Shown here piece by piece: positions 5,869 through 6,654 of a stretch of 6,654 nt of DNA (the first letter of the stretch is position 1; each line of letters opens with the position of its first letter). The translations under genes and the position numbers were made by a program. Source of the stretch: SAR202 cluster bacterium (GTDB lineage: Bacteria; Chloroflexota; Dehalococcoidia; Lucifugimonadales; UBA826); assembly GCA_009392675.1 (NCBI GenBank), contig VFFY01000192.1:1-6654 (forward strand), written 5' to 3'. Under the pieces are notes generated by a model that did no database searches, was not told where the DNA came from, and was given only the letters and a program-made list of their open reading frames with translations.

Positions 5869-5880
5869 ATTAGATGCAAA

Positions 5881-6552
5881 CTATCGTACTGGCTTTCGAA
5901 ATATATATATATTCTCTGATGGTGATAACGATTCTAGGTTCCATTGGTCAGCAACAAACTCCATAGTCCTGGGTCTGTAAAAACTTACATGTGTAGGATC
6001 CAGCCTATAGTACCAGTCCTCAAAATTAATTCCTTCATACAAAATAGCTGTCATAATTCCAATCAGACCACCCGGTCTGACTAGATCATGTAGAAGCTGG
6101 AAATCCTCATTTGGTTTTGTAAAATGTTCCACTGTTTCAGTACTAACTACAAAATCATATAATTTATTCAGATTCTCTTTATGGTCAGCAAAAATAGGAT
6201 CAAAAATCTCCATTCTGTAACCCTCTGATTCCAGCATTAGAGACAAGGTGGGTCCTGGACCAGAACCATAGTCCAACCCAATTTCGCCAGCTATCAGAAG
6301 AGGAGTCATTTGGTTTTTTAGTCTACTAAGAAACTTCCGATAGCCAGTGTCAGTAGGTGAATTATTGTGTTCCAAGTATCGATCACGCTGTTCGTCTATA
6401 GTTAATTGGTACTGACTTGGGACAAATACCAACCCGCAACTATCACAAGATAAATATCGACGTTCCAATTTTTTCCTGACACTGGTAAAAAAAAGGGCTA
6501 CATGAAGTGACAGGCAGAGAGGGCATTTCTTTTTAAGAACCTGAGAACTCAC
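5881..6552 (-). CDS. Class I SAM-dependent methyltransferase with N-terminal four-cysteine zinc motif
   Basis: From the chosen GTG the protein has 223 residues. It opens with a zinc-ribbon-like pair, CPLC (10-13) and CDSC (36-39). The Rossmann methyltransferase domain follows: SAM-binding motif I GLDYGSGPGPTLS (92-104), an acidic end to strand two (EIFDP, 115-119), the post-II segment STETVEHFTKP (137-147), motif III-like LVRPGGLIGIMT (157-168) and DPTHVSFYRPRT (185-196). This arrangement matches a widespread bacterial family of unknown substrate. An in-frame ATG at 6582 lies inside the tRNA-Glu 3' arm and would be lost on tRNA processing. The GTG at 6552 is therefore preferred although its ribosome site is weak (A-rich with AAGG abutting the start). 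It is followed 12 bp later by the aminotransferase, forming a likely two-gene unit. A dinucleotide run (AT)6 at 5901-5912 encodes part of the C-terminal tail. Confidence 0.8.
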   Translation of the reverse strand: MSSQVLKKKCPLCLSLHVALFFTSVRKKLERRYLSCDSCGLVFVPSQYQLTIDEQRDRYLEHNNSPTDTGYRKFLSRLKNQMTPLLIAGEIGLDYGSGPGPTLSLMLESEGYRMEIFDPIFADHKENLNKLYDFVVSTETVEHFTKPNEDFQLLHDLVRPGGLIGIMTAILYEGINFEDWYYRLDPTHVSFYRPRTMEFVADQWNLESLSPSENIYIFRKPVR

Positions 6553-6571
6553 CTTTTTTTCAACTTCAACG

Positions 6572-6648
6572 TGGTAGCGCATACGGGATTCGAACCCGTG
6601 GTCTCCGCCTTGAGAGGGCGGTGTCCTAGGCCGCTAGACGAATGCGCC
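6572..6648 (-). tRNA. tRNA-Glu (anticodon CUC), CCA encoded
   Basis: A full cloverleaf is seen on the minus strand. The acceptor GGCGCAT pairs with ATGCGCT (one G-T at the first pair). The D arm is GTCT/GGAC and the anticodon stem CCGCC/GGCGG carries the loop CTCTCAA (anticodon CTC at 6614-6612). The T arm is ACGGG/CCCGT with TTCGAAT. Discriminator A and a genomic CCA end at 6572. The stretch TTCGTCTAGCGGCCTAGGAC and the anticodon stem are typical of bacterial rather than archaeal tRNA-Glu. There is no intron. The methyltransferase starts 19 bp after the CCA on the same strand, so both may share a promoter beyond the right edge. Confidence 0.95.
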
Positions 6649-6654
6649 ACGTAT

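Noticed and set aside
5900..5913. (AT)6 run as a phase-variation switch of the methyltransferase
   Set aside because: It lies at the extreme C-terminus, the run is short, and slippage would alter only the last few residues.
6572..6648. tRNA-Glu as an attachment site of an integrated element
   Set aside because: No duplicated tRNA 3' end and no integrase are present in the window.
1..6654. The whole window being archaeal (for example a marine euryarchaeon)
   Set aside because: The archaellin alone would suggest this, but the tRNA-Glu is of bacterial type and the promoters and metabolic genes look bacterial. Not fully excluded without a marker gene.

Overview
The window (about 6.65 kb, moderately AT-rich) looks like bacterial chromosome that carries archaeal-type motility genes. 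The bacterial assignment rests on the tRNA-Glu at the right end, whose D-arm and anticodon arm have the usual bacterial tRNA-Glu form and whose CCA is in the DNA, on Shine-Dalgarno-led genes with TTG and GTG starts, and on a bacterial-looking set of metabolic genes. The best guess for the host is a free-living, possibly marine, Chloroflexota (SAR202/Dehalococcoidia-like). That placement is inference; no marker gene in the window proves it.

Left third (1-2135, all minus strand): a likely archaellum locus, read right to left. It holds a polytopic SpoIIM-like membrane protein (2135-1266), then an archaellin, the filament subunit of the archaeal swimming organelle (1156-524), then, 11 bp further on, a coiled-coil protein cut by the window edge (512-1) whose position and shape fit the ArlC/D/E switch-adaptor proteins. 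The rest of an archaellum cluster (arlF, G, H, I, J) would be expected to the left of this window. The archaellin is complete and canonical: class III signal peptide with a KG|I cleavage site, the GLETAIILIAF core, and the archaellin C-terminal pattern. The 109 bp before it contain two mutually exclusive hairpins.

Centre (2136-3805): an 84-bp divergent intergenic region has three CGTATT/AATACG half-sites. It separates the motility locus from a plus-strand gene for a degenerate response-regulator receiver (2226-2588). That gene converges, 5 bp apart, on a minus-strand FMN-dependent alpha-hydroxy-acid oxidase/dehydrogenase with a complete catalytic set but unusual FMN-phosphate and substrate loops. 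A second divergent promoter region (3680-3805) has recognisable -10/-35 elements facing both ways.

Right half (3806-6654): a plus-strand cobalamin-binding (BtuF-like) protein without a signal peptide overlaps tail-to-tail by 4 bp with a minus-strand fold-type I PLP aminotransferase. Upstream of the aminotransferase on the same strand are a zinc-finger-type SAM methyltransferase (12 bp away) and tRNA-Glu(CUC), which form a compact minus-strand unit tRNA -> methyltransferase -> aminotransferase. The first ATG of the methyltransferase frame lies inside the tRNA, so a GTG start 20 bp after the tRNA is preferred.

The most notable content is the archaellin locus in what looks like bacterial DNA. 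The metabolic genes are ordinary by comparison. I see no IS element, CRISPR array, prophage, riboswitch or replication origin. There is no gene-free stretch longer than 300 bp.
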